Shown: in pieces, positions 11,316 to 19,584 of the stretch
Layout of the letters: the number at the start of each line of letters is the position of its first letter
How positions within the stretch are numbered: the stretch's first letter is position 1
Assembly (NCBI GenBank): GCA_046347045.1
Contig: JAXMGX010000010.1
Location: forward strand, 1-64,000
Length of the DNA stretch: 64,000 nt
Reading direction: 5' to 3'
Source: ZC4RG30 sp046347045
Lineage (GTDB): Bacteria > Pseudomonadota > Gammaproteobacteria > Steroidobacterales > Steroidobacteraceae
Notes under the pieces: model-generated
Database searches by the model: none
Told to the model about the DNA's origin: nothing
Seen by the model: the letters and a program-made list of their open reading frames with translations, nothing else
Program-made: the position numbers and the translations under genes

Positions 11316-12400
11316 GCTTTTCCATCGGCCCCTGGCGCATCGACGCGCCGGCGGTCCTTGCGCCCATGGCGGGTGTCACCGATCGCCCCTTCCGCATTCT
11401 CTGTCGCCGGTTCGGCGCGGGACTGGCGGCATCGGAAATGATCACCGCCGATCAACGGCTGTGGCACACCACCAAGACACGCCAGCGGATGAACCACGAG
11501 GGCGAACCGGAACCGCGCATGGTGCAGCTGGCGGGCAACGATCCGGCGCAGCTTGCCGATGCGGCGCGCGCCAATGTCGACCTGGGCGCACAGATCATCG
11601 ACATCAACATGGGATGTCCGGCGAAGAAGGTGTATGGAAAACTCTGCGGCTCCGCGCTGCTCGGCGATGAACCACTGGTGGGACGATTGCTGGAACAGGT
11701 GGTCCGCGCGGTGAACGTGCCGGTAACGGTCAAGATCCGCACCGGCATCGACCGCGCGCACGTGAATGGATTGCAGATATCACGCATCGCAGCAGAATCC
11801 GGCGTCCGCGCCATTGCGGTGCACGGCCGCACGCGCGCCGACTTCTACGAAGGCGAAGCCGAATACGAAACGATTCGCGCCATCTGCACCGACGCGAAAA
11901 TACCGGTGATCGCGAACGGAGATATTGACAGTGCGCAAAAAGCTTGTTCAGTGCTGGATTTCACGCGCGCCAGCGCGGTGATGATCGGTCGCGCGGCGCA
12001 CGGCTCGCCATGGATCTTCCGCGATGTCAATTCATTTCTGGAAACCGGCAAAAATTCTGCATCACTCTTGCGCACCGAGATCAGAGACATCATCCTTGAA
12101 CACATCACGGCGCTGTACGCTTTCCACGGAGAAGCGGCCGGCGCACGGATAGCACGCAAGCACCTCGGCTGGTACTGCCAGCAACACACCGACACACAAG
12201 GCTTCCGGCCGCAACTGATGGCCGCAGAATCCTCGTCGGCGCAGTTCGCCACCGCGGCGGCTTGCTTTGGCCAATGGGCCGATGATGAGTGGGCGGACAA
12301 AGAGAACAAGAGTCCGGGTCAGGAGCGAGGCAATGCGGGCAACGAGTCAGAAGGGCGGCAGGACCGTCACGCGCAAGCACAGCGCCACCAGCACGCCTGA
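11312..12400 (+). CDS. dusB: tRNA-dihydrouridine synthase DusB
   Basis: FMN enzyme that reduces uridine to dihydrouridine in tRNA. The TIM-barrel motifs APMAGVTDRPFR (about 16-27) and NMGCPAKKV, with catalytic Cys102, and HGRTRADFYEG are present. The ATG at 11312 overlaps the previous stop (ATGA). The C-terminus runs about 68 nt past the fis start in another frame and ends in a polar, His/Gln-rich tail, so the 362-residue length slightly exceeds the usual 320-340. The dusB-fis pair is a classic gammaproteobacterial operon. Confidence 0.97.
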   Translation: MSFSIGPWRIDAPAVLAPMAGVTDRPFRILCRRFGAGLAASEMITADQRLWHTTKTRQRMNHEGEPEPRMVQLAGNDPAQLADAARANVDLGAQIIDINMGCPAKKVYGKLCGSALLGDEPLVGRLLEQVVRAVNVPVTVKIRTGIDRAHVNGLQISRIAAESGVRAIAVHGRTRADFYEGEAEYETIRAICTDAKIPVIANGDIDSAQKACSVLDFTRASAVMIGRAAHGSPWIFRDVNSFLETGKNSASLLRTEIRDIILEHITALYAFHGEAAGARIARKHLGWYCQQHTDTQGFRPQLMAAESSSAQFATAAACFGQWADDEWADKENKSPGQERGNAGNESEGRQDRHAQAQRHQHA

Positions 12401-12629
12401 CCTGCCGCTGCGCAACCACGCCGAGCGCGCGCTCTCCGACTATCTCGCCAGCCTCAACGGCCATCGTCCGGCCCGCCTGTACGACATGGTGCTGCGCGAG
12501 GTCGAAGAACCCCTGTTCCGCACCGTGCTCGACTACGCCAGCGGCAACCAGAGTCAGGCGGCGGTGATCCTCGGCATCACCCGCGGCACGTTGCGCAAGA
12601 AGTTGCGCGAATTCGGCCTGTCGGCCTGA
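12333..12629 (+). CDS. fis: DNA-binding nucleoid protein Fis
   Basis: Homodimeric bending protein and global regulator. The C-terminal helix-turn-helix (NQSQAAVILGITRGTLRKKL) is clear, preceded by the Fis dimer helices. In-frame starts exist at 12267 and 12285, but AGGAG at 12321-12325 lies 7 nt before the ATG at 12333. This gives 98 residues, the length of E. coli Fis. The start lies inside the dusB 3' end, consistent with a dusB-fis operon. Confidence 0.95.
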   Translation: MRATSQKGGRTVTRKHSATSTPDLPLRNHAERALSDYLASLNGHRPARLYDMVLREVEEPLFRTVLDYASGNQSQAAVILGITRGTLRKKLREFGLSA

Positions 12630-12643
12630 AGGCCCGTCACCAG

Positions 12644-14206
12644 ATGGATCTGCCGATCCGCCGCGCACTGCTCTCCGTTTCCGACAAGACCGGGCTGATC
12701 GACCTTGCGCGTGCCCTGGCCGGGCAGGGTGTGGAACTGCTGTCCACCGGCGGCACGGCCAAGGCCCTGGCGGCGGCCGGTATCGCCGTGCGCGAGGTGT
12801 CGTCGGTCACCGGCTTCCCCGAGATCATGGACGGCCGCGTGAAGACGCTGCATCCGAAGATCCACGGGGGCCTTCTCGGCCGCCGCGGCACAGACGAGGC
12901 GGTGATGGCGCGCGAAGGCATCGCGCCCATCGATCTGCTGGTGGTGAATCTCTATCCCTTTGCCGCCACCATCGCCAAGCCCGATGTGACCTACGCCGAT
13001 GCCATCGAAAACATCGACGTGGGCGGGCCTGCCATGCTGCGCGGCGCCGCCAAGAATCACGCCGACGTCACGGTGGTGGTCGATCCGCACGACTACGCCG
13101 GCCTGCTCGATGAAATGCAGGGCAACGCCGGTGCCACGCGCTTCGCCTTCCGCGCGCGGCTCGCCGCCAAGGCCTTCGCGCACACGGCCTGCTACGACTC
13201 GCTGGTGGCCGATTACCTCGCGCGCCAGCACGCCACCGCGGCCGATGCCTTCCCTGCCGAGCTGCCGGTGGGCCTGACGCGCATCGCCACGCTGCGCTAT
13301 GGCGAGAATCCGCACCAGGCTGCGGCGTTCTACCGCGGTCCGCATGCGGCGCCCGACAGCATCGCCGGCGCGCGCTTCGCGCAGGGCAAGGAGCTGTCGT
13401 TCAACAACATCGCCGATGCCGACACGGCGCTGGAATGCGTGCGGCAGTTCGACCGCGCGGCCTGCGTCATCGTCAAGCATGCCAATCCCTGCGGCGTGGC
13501 CGTGGCGGCGGACATCGGCACGGCCTATGCCCTCGCCTATCGCACCGATCCCACTTCGGCCTACGGCGGCATCATCGCCTTCAACAGGCCGCTGGATGCC
13601 GCCACCGCGCGGCAGATCCTGGCCCAGCAGTTCGTCGAGGTGCTGGTGGCGCCTGCGCTGCTGCCGGGTGCTGCCGAAGCACTGGCAGAAAGGCCTGCCG
13701 TGCGCGTACTGCTCACCGGCGAACTGCGCGCTGCGCAGCCGGAGCGCGAGCTGCGCAGCGTGGGCGGAGGCGTGCTGGTGCAGGATCGCGACATCGGGCG
13801 CGTCGATGCATCCGCACTCACCTGCGTCACGCGGCGTCAGCCCAGTGCGCAGGAAAGCCGCGACCTGGCCTTCGCCTGGGCGGTGTGCCACTACGTGAAG
13901 TCCAACGCCATCGTCTTCGTGCGCGACGAGGCCACGGTCGGGGTGGGCGCGGGCCAGATGAGCCGCGTGTACTCCAGCCGCATCGGCGCCATCAAGGCGG
14001 AAGATGCGGGCCTGTCGGTGCGCGGCGCGGTGATGGCCTCGGATGCCTTCTTTCCCTTCCGTGACGGCGTCGAGGTGGCGGCGCGCCAGGGCGTCACCGC
14101 CGTCATCCAGCCCGGCGGCTCGAAGCGCGACGATGAAGTCATCGCCGCTGCCAACGAGGCCGGCCTTGCCATGGTGTTCACCGGCATGCGTCACTTCCGC
14201 CACTGA
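12644..14206 (+). CDS. purH: Bifunctional AICAR formyltransferase/IMP cyclohydrolase
   Basis: Last two steps of de novo IMP synthesis. The N-terminal MGS-like cyclohydrolase domain (about 1-150, RRALLSVSDKTGL at the start) is followed by the formyltransferase domain, whose catalytic Lys278-His279 lie in KHANPCGVA. The protein is 520 residues and complete. Its stop codon shares one base with the purD start (TGATG), so the two are coupled. It begins 14 nt after fis. Confidence 0.99.
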   Translation: MDLPIRRALLSVSDKTGLIDLARALAGQGVELLSTGGTAKALAAAGIAVREVSSVTGFPEIMDGRVKTLHPKIHGGLLGRRGTDEAVMAREGIAPIDLLVVNLYPFAATIAKPDVTYADAIENIDVGGPAMLRGAAKNHADVTVVVDPHDYAGLLDEMQGNAGATRFAFRARLAAKAFAHTACYDSLVADYLARQHATAADAFPAELPVGLTRIATLRYGENPHQAAAFYRGPHAAPDSIAGARFAQGKELSFNNIADADTALECVRQFDRAACVIVKHANPCGVAVAADIGTAYALAYRTDPTSAYGGIIAFNRPLDAATARQILAQQFVEVLVAPALLPGAAEALAERPAVRVLLTGELRAAQPERELRSVGGGVLVQDRDIGRVDASALTCVTRRQPSAQESRDLAFAWAVCHYVKSNAIVFVRDEATVGVGAGQMSRVYSSRIGAIKAEDAGLSVRGAVMASDAFFPFRDGVEVAARQGVTAVIQPGGSKRDDEVIAAANEAGLAMVFTGMRHFRH

Positions 14207-15510
14207 TGACGAGCGGCGCGCCCTACAAGGTGTTGATCGTCGGCGGTGGCGGGCGCGAGCACGCGCTGGCCTGGAAGTGCGCGCAGTCGCCGCGCGTCAC
14301 CGAGGTGCTGGTGGCCCCCGGCAATGCCGGCACGGCGCGCGAACCCAAGGTGCGCAACGTGGCCATCGGCGCCGAGGACATCGCCAGGCTCGCCGACCTC
14401 GCCGCGAACGAAGGCGTGAACCTCACCATCGTGGGGCCGGAAGTGCCGCTGGTCGCGGGCATCGTCGATCATTTCGCCGCGCGGGGCCTGCCCTGCTTCG
14501 GCCCGCGCCGCGCGCCGGCGCAACTCGAAGGCTCGAAGGCCTTCACCAAGGAATTCCTGGTCCGCCACCGCATCCCCACCGCCGGCTACCGCAAGTTCAC
14601 GCGCGAGAACTTCGACCGCGCCTGGCTGGCCTCGCAGCCGGCACCCATCGTGGTTAAAGCCTCGGGCCTGGCCGCCGGCAAGGGCGTGATCATCGCGCAG
14701 TCTGCGCAGGAGGCCGTGGATGCTGCCGAATCCATGCTGCAGGGCCGCTTCGGCAATGCCGGCGACGAGATCGTCATCGAGGAATTCCTCGACGGCGAGG
14801 AAGCCAGCTTCATCGTGATGTGCGATGGCACGCATGTGGTGCCCATGGCCAGCAGCCAGGATCACAAGCGCCTGCGCGACGCCGACGAAGGCCCCAACAC
14901 CGGCGGCATGGGCGCGTATTCGCCGGCGCCGGTGGTCACACCCGCCGTGCACGAGCGCATCATGCACGAGGTGATCGAACCCACGGTGCGGGGCCTCGCC
15001 GCCGACGGCATGCCGTTCACGGGCTTTCTCTATGCCGGTCTCATGATCGACGCCAGCGGGGCGCCCAGGGTCATCGAGTACAACGTGCGCTTCGGCGATC
15101 CGGAGACGCAGCCCGTGCTGTCGCGACTGAAGTCCGACCTCACCCTGCTGTGCGAGGCCGCGCTCGCCGGCCGGCTCGACACGGTGAAGGCCGAATGGGA
15201 CCCGCGCGCCGCGCTGGGTGTGGTGATCGCCGCGCACGGCTATCCCGATGAAGTACGCAAGGGCGATGTGATCCAGGGACTCGACCATGTCGGCGCGCTG
15301 CATGGCAAGCTCTTCCATGCCGGCACCGCCAGCCGCGACGGCAAGGTGGTCACCGCCGGCGGCCGTGTTTTCTGCGCGGTGGGGCTGGGCGCCACGGTGC
15401 GCGCGGCCCAGCGCGAGGCCTACGCCATAGTCGATGCCATTTCCTTCGACGGCGCGCAGGCGCGACGTGACATCGGTTATCGCGCCATCGCGCGTGAGGA
15501 ACGCCGCTAG
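14206..15510 (+). CDS. purD: Phosphoribosylamine-glycine ligase (GARS)
   Basis: ATP-grasp enzyme joining glycine to phosphoribosylamine in purine synthesis. The N-terminal GGGGREHALAW motif, ATP-grasp centre (VVKASGLAAGKGV) and C-terminal GGRVFCAVGLG segment are present. The 434-residue length is normal. It is translationally coupled to purH through a 1-base overlap. Confidence 0.99.
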   Translation: MTSGAPYKVLIVGGGGREHALAWKCAQSPRVTEVLVAPGNAGTAREPKVRNVAIGAEDIARLADLAANEGVNLTIVGPEVPLVAGIVDHFAARGLPCFGPRRAPAQLEGSKAFTKEFLVRHRIPTAGYRKFTRENFDRAWLASQPAPIVVKASGLAAGKGVIIAQSAQEAVDAAESMLQGRFGNAGDEIVIEEFLDGEEASFIVMCDGTHVVPMASSQDHKRLRDADEGPNTGGMGAYSPAPVVTPAVHERIMHEVIEPTVRGLAADGMPFTGFLYAGLMIDASGAPRVIEYNVRFGDPETQPVLSRLKSDLTLLCEAALAGRLDTVKAEWDPRAALGVVIAAHGYPDEVRKGDVIQGLDHVGALHGKLFHAGTASRDGKVVTAGGRVFCAVGLGATVRAAQREAYAIVDAISFDGAQARRDIGYRAIAREERR

Positions 15511-15537
15511 CACCTGCTCCTGCGCGGCGCGCCGGGC

Positions 15538-16431
15538 ATGAACACCACTGCCCGGCGGCTGCCGCATGTCTCGGCCCGTCGGCTGCGACTGGTGCGCGGC
15601 CTGCTGTCGGTGCTGCAGCGATTGAGCCCGCGGCTCGCCGCCCGCGTGGCGTTGCGTCTGTTCCTCACACCGGTACGACGCAAGCTCGATCCCGCGGACG
15701 AGGCGCAGATGTACCTCGCCCGCCATCATTTCCTGCGCTGCGCGAATGGCGATCCCATACACGTGTACGAATGGGGCGACGGCGCGCGCACGGCGCTGAT
15801 CCTGCACGGCTGGGGTTCGCATGCGGCGCGATTCACGACGATGGTGCGCGCGCTCACCGCCCGCGGCTGGCGGGTGCTGGCGCCCGATGCCCCGGGGCAT
15901 GGGCAATCGCCTGGCGGCACCTCGAGCCTGCCGCAGTTCATCGGCGCGCTGGATTGCGTCATGCAGGCATTGGGGCCGGTGCAGGCGCTGGTGGGCCACT
16001 CGATGGGCTCGCTTGCCATCGCCATGCGGCTCACCGATGCGCGCCACCCACCGCCGGCATCGCTCGAGGCCGTGGTACTCATCAGCACGCCTTCGGGCGC
16101 GCCCTTCCTGGTCGAGTCCTTCGAACGGCTGTTCGGCATTGCACCGCCCACGCGCGGCCACGGCCTGCGGCTGTTCGAGAAGCGATTCGGTGGCGCGCCG
16201 GAGAAATTCATCGCGCTGCCGCCCGAGGCGCGCATCGATCTGCCGGTGCTGCTGGTGCACGACGATGCCGATGACGTGGTGCCGCGCGAACACAGCAGCC
16301 AGTTGCTGGCCCGGCTCGGCCACGCTCGACTGCTGGCCACGCAAGGGTTCGGGCACAGCGGCATGCTGCGCGATCCAGCCGCGCTGGCCGCTATCGCGGA
16401 TTTCCTCGACAGGCCTAGAATCGACGCATGA
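15538..16431 (+). CDS. Alpha/beta hydrolase
   Basis: Esterase- or lipase-like hydrolase of unknown substrate. The oxyanion motif HGWGSH is followed by the nucleophile elbow GHSMGS (Ser155), an acid in HDDADDVVP (about Asp245) and His273 in GFGHSGM. The first 60 residues are basic and hydrophobic and could be a membrane-associating N-terminal segment. It overlaps the next gene by 4 bp (ATGA), suggesting co-expression with the PQQ/cytochrome protein. Confidence 0.82.
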   Translation: MNTTARRLPHVSARRLRLVRGLLSVLQRLSPRLAARVALRLFLTPVRRKLDPADEAQMYLARHHFLRCANGDPIHVYEWGDGARTALILHGWGSHAARFTTMVRALTARGWRVLAPDAPGHGQSPGGTSSLPQFIGALDCVMQALGPVQALVGHSMGSLAIAMRLTDARHPPPASLEAVVLISTPSGAPFLVESFERLFGIAPPTRGHGLRLFEKRFGGAPEKFIALPPEARIDLPVLLVHDDADDVVPREHSSQLLARLGHARLLATQGFGHSGMLRDPAALAAIADFLDRPRIDA

Positions 16432-18302
16432 ATCCACTCGTGTCCGGCACCAGCCGCCGCGTCGGCGTCGCGCTCGCATTGATCGCAGGCCTGTGCAGCA
16501 CGGCGGGCGCCGCCGGTGCCAACGCCCGCCGCCCGGATGGTGCGCAGACCTATGCGAAGTTCTGCGCGGCCTGCCACGACCAGGCCGCCCCGCGCATCCC
16601 GCCCCGCGACGCGCTCACCCGCCTGTCACCCCAGCGCATCATGCGCACGCTGGATTTCGGCCTCATGATGAGCGTGGCCTACCCCATGCGGCGCGAGGAG
16701 CGCGAGGCCGTTGCGTCATTCCTCGGCAAAGGCAGGGACGATATCGCACCGCCGGCCAGCGCGCTGTGCAGGGCCGATGCACACATCATGTCCTCGCCTT
16801 CCAGTGCGGCGTGGACGGGATGGGGCCCGGCGCCGGACAACACGCGTTTCCAGGATTCCACCGCGGCGGGCCTGGATGGCAGCCGAATCGGCGCCCTGAA
16901 GCTGAAATGGAGTTTCGGATTCCCCGGCGATGTCATCGCCTTTGCCGCGCCCACCGTGCTTGGCGGCACGCTGTTCGTGGGCAGCGCGGGCGGCAGGGTG
17001 CAGGCACTGGATGCGCGCACCGGGTGCATCCACTGGAGCTACCAGGCCGCCGGGCCGGTGCGCAATCCACCGACGGTGACCCAGGACAATGGCCGCACAC
17101 TGCTGCTGTTCACCGACCAGGTCGGCGGCGTCTATGCGCTCGAGGCGCGCACCGGCAAGCAGGCGTGGAAAACACGCGTTGAATCCCACGAGGCAACGCG
17201 GCTCACCGGCGCCATCGCCGTGCACGATGGATTGGCCTTCGTGCCGGCGGCGTCCTGGGAGGAATCACGCGCGGTCGATCCGGCGTATCCCTGCTGCACC
17301 TTCCGCGGCAGCATCTCGGCGCTGCGCGTGCGCGATGGCAAGGTTGCGTGGAAGACCTGGCTGGTGCCCGAACCGAAGCAGACGCATGTCACCGCAACGG
17401 GCACGAAGCGCTATGGCCCCTCCGGGGTGGGCGTCTGGTCGGCGCCGGCCGTCGACGCAGCGCGCGGACTGATCTACGTGGGCACCGGCAACGACTACAC
17501 CCATCCGGCCACCGCGCTCAGCGATTCGGTGCTGGCGCTGCAAATGAAGACCGGGCGCATCGAATGGTCGCGGCAGATCTCGCCGCAGGATGTGTTCAAT
17601 GCACAATGCGCGCGCGGCGGCGACAAGGACTGCGGCCCTGACCATGACTTCGCCGCACCCATCCTGTTCGTGCGCGCACCGGGTGGTCGCCAACTGCTGA
17701 TCGCCGGCCAGAAATCCGGCGTGGTCACGGCCCTCGACCCGGCCGCGCAGGGCAAGCTGCTGTGGCAGACGCGCGTGGGTGTGGGCGGCAGTTCCGGCGG
17801 CGTGCAGTGGGGCATGGCCAGCGATGGCGCACGCGTATACGCGGCCGTGGCCGACGCGGTGCGCAATGGCGGCGACCAGGGTTCGCTGCAGATCGGCAAC
17901 GCCAATTTCGATCCAGTGAAGGGCGGCGGCCTCACCGCGCTCGACGTGCTGACCGGCGCAAAGCTGTGGTTCGCGCCCAGCACGCCCTGCTCGCCGCCGC
18001 GCGAGGGCTGCAGCCCCGCGCAGCCGGGCGCAGTCACCGTGATTCCCGGCGCCGTGATTTCCGGCTCCATGGATGGACACCTGCGCGCCTTCGCCTCCAG
18101 CGATGGCCGCAAGCTCTGGGACGTGGATACCCAACGCAGTTACACCACGCTGAACGGCGTGGAGGCGCGCGGCGGTTCGCTGGATGGCGCGGGTGCCGTC
18201 GTCGTCGACGGCATGCTCTACATCACCTCGGGCTACCCGCGGCTGGGTGGCGCGCCCGGCAATGTGCTGCTGGCCTTCGGGCTCGACAGCAACCGGCCGT
18301 AG
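16428..18302 (+). CDS. Cytochrome c-PQQ beta-propeller dehydrogenase, polyvinyl-alcohol-dehydrogenase-like
   Basis: Predicted periplasmic quinohaemoprotein. A signal peptide (about 1-32) leads to a small cytochrome c domain with haem motif CAACH (46-50), then a PQQ-type eight-bladed propeller with blade repeats such as GGTLFVGSAGGRVQALDARTG. This domain order, haem N-terminal to the propeller, is that of polyvinyl alcohol dehydrogenase (cytochrome) rather than of methanol or glucose dehydrogenases. The substrate is uncertain. Its last 70 bp overlap the convergent decarboxylase-like gene. Confidence 0.8.
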   Translation: MNPLVSGTSRRVGVALALIAGLCSTAGAAGANARRPDGAQTYAKFCAACHDQAAPRIPPRDALTRLSPQRIMRTLDFGLMMSVAYPMRREEREAVASFLGKGRDDIAPPASALCRADAHIMSSPSSAAWTGWGPAPDNTRFQDSTAAGLDGSRIGALKLKWSFGFPGDVIAFAAPTVLGGTLFVGSAGGRVQALDARTGCIHWSYQAAGPVRNPPTVTQDNGRTLLLFTDQVGGVYALEARTGKQAWKTRVESHEATRLTGAIAVHDGLAFVPAASWEESRAVDPAYPCCTFRGSISALRVRDGKVAWKTWLVPEPKQTHVTATGTKRYGPSGVGVWSAPAVDAARGLIYVGTGNDYTHPATALSDSVLALQMKTGRIEWSRQISPQDVFNAQCARGGDKDCGPDHDFAAPILFVRAPGGRQLLIAGQKSGVVTALDPAAQGKLLWQTRVGVGGSSGGVQWGMASDGARVYAAVADAVRNGGDQGSLQIGNANFDPVKGGGLTALDVLTGAKLWFAPSTPCSPPREGCSPAQPGAVTVIPGAVISGSMDGHLRAFASSDGRKLWDVDTQRSYTTLNGVEARGGSLDGAGAVVVDGMLYITSGYPRLGGAPGNVLLAFGLDSNRP

Positions 18303-19066
18303 CCGGGCGCCGCGCCCGACAATCCCACCAGCCGCGCACCGGCCCACAGGCCATGCGGCATGCTCGATATCACCGGCACCCCGGTGCGCTTTTCCAGCGG
18401 CGCGATCAACTCCAGCGTGCGAAATCCACCGCAGGACACCAGCAGTGAATCCGCCTTCGCGGCCGAGGCATGCACGCGCGCGGCGAAATCCTCGAGCTGC
18501 TGCGGCGTCACCTTGTCGATGTCGGTCATGGCCTCGATGCCCATGCCGGTCACCACCAGCGGCTCGAGGCCATGCTCGAGCAGAAAGGCACGCAGCCGCT
18601 CGTTCACCACGTCGTTGTAGGCCGTCGCCACGGCGACACGCTTCGCCCCCACCGCCTTCAGGCCGTCGATGACACCATTGCTCATGGTGGTGGCCGGCAG
18701 TCCGGAGGCCTGCGTCACTTTCGCGCGCAGCTCGCGGTTGTAGGCCTCGCCCTTGTAGAAAGTGAGCGAGGTGCCGGTGAGCTCGATGGCCTGCGCGCCG
18801 GCGCCGGCCAGCAGCTTCGCCGCCGCGGGAATGCGCTCCTGTGCCGCATCGAAGCTCTCGGGCGTCATGCGTTCGATGCCGAGGCCGGTGACGACGAAGC
18901 GCAGCGTCTTGCCGTACATGGCAACGCCCTCTTCGGGCACTTCGCGCTTGGCGGGTGGCAGGATCAGCCCGAGCACGGGAACCTTGCCGGCCGCGCCGGC
19001 GCTGCGAATGCCGAAGCCGGCTGTCGCTGCAGCGGCGGCGCCGGCGAGAATGTCGCGACGGTTCAT
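18233..19066 (-). CDS. Tat-exported arylmalonate decarboxylase/maleate isomerase-like protein
   Basis: Member of the Asp/Glu racemase-like superfamily. MNRRDILAGAAAAATAGFG is a twin-arginine-style signal, although RRDIL is a loose match to the RRxFLK motif. The mature part lines up with arylmalonate decarboxylase: Gly-Thr-Ser at 98-100, Tyr150 and Cys212-Gly213 sit in the same contexts as the Gly74-Thr75-Ser76, Tyr126 and Cys188-Gly189 pocket known for the Bordetella enzyme. With one catalytic Cys rather than a Cys pair, decarboxylase chemistry is more likely than racemisation. The ATG at 19066 gives 277 residues. Cytoplasmic homologues lack the leader. Confidence 0.75.
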   Translation of the reverse strand: MNRRDILAGAAAAATAGFGIRSAGAAGKVPVLGLILPPAKREVPEEGVAMYGKTLRFVVTGLGIERMTPESFDAAQERIPAAAKLLAGAGAQAIELTGTSLTFYKGEAYNRELRAKVTQASGLPATTMSNGVIDGLKAVGAKRVAVATAYNDVVNERLRAFLLEHGLEPLVVTGMGIEAMTDIDKVTPQQLEDFAARVHASAAKADSLLVSCGGFRTLELIAPLEKRTGVPVISSMPHGLWAGARLVGLSGAAPGYGRLLSSPKASSTLPGAPPSRG

Positions 19067-19128
19067 CTTCGGCGCCCCTCGTGTTGCCCGACTGCACCGA
19101 AGCGTAGCGGATAAGGCATGCTTCGGCC

Positions 19129-19584
19129 ATGAGCGAGCCATTTCCCGCCTGCCCGCTGTGCGCCCCCAGGCCCGAGGACTGCGTCCACTGGCTGAAAGTG
19201 GCGAGCCTTGAGGTTTCCACGCTGTACCTGGACCGCAACCAGACCTACCGTGGCCACTGCCAGCTCGTCTTCGACGGCCGGCATGTCCAGGGACTGGAAC
19301 TGCTGCGCGCGGATGAACACGCGGCCCTGATGCAGGACCTGCGGCACGCGGCGCTGGCCATCGCGCGGGTGGCGAAGCCCGACAGGATGAACTACTGCTC
19401 GCTGGGCAATGCAGTGCCACACCTGCACTGGCACCTGATCCCGCGCCGTCGCTCCGATCCACGCTGGGGCGCGCCTATCTACACCACCGACATGACCGAC
19501 ATGCGCGTAACGAGGCTGGAGGAGCAGGAGCTTCGCGCGCTGGCGGCCTCGCTACGTCAATCCCTGCAGGAGACCTTTGCATGA
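19129..19584 (+). CDS. HIT-family nucleotide hydrolase/transferase
   Basis: Histidine-triad protein. The signature HLHWH occurs at residues 98-102 in PHLHWHLIPR, and an N-terminal CPLC pair (Cys8, Cys11) may bind zinc, as in some HIT hydrolases. The family acts on AMP-linked or other NMP conjugates. At 151 residues it is normal in size. It is divergent from the decarboxylase-like gene and overlaps the M20 peptidase start by 4 bp. Confidence 0.88.
   Translation: MSEPFPACPLCAPRPEDCVHWLKVASLEVSTLYLDRNQTYRGHCQLVFDGRHVQGLELLRADEHAALMQDLRHAALAIARVAKPDRMNYCSLGNAVPHLHWHLIPRRRSDPRWGAPIYTTDMTDMRVTRLEEQELRALAASLRQSLQETFA

Noticed and set aside
14191..16479. 762-codon - strand frame opposite purD
   Set aside because: Antisense to purD and the hydrolase; no protein-like hydrophobic pattern.
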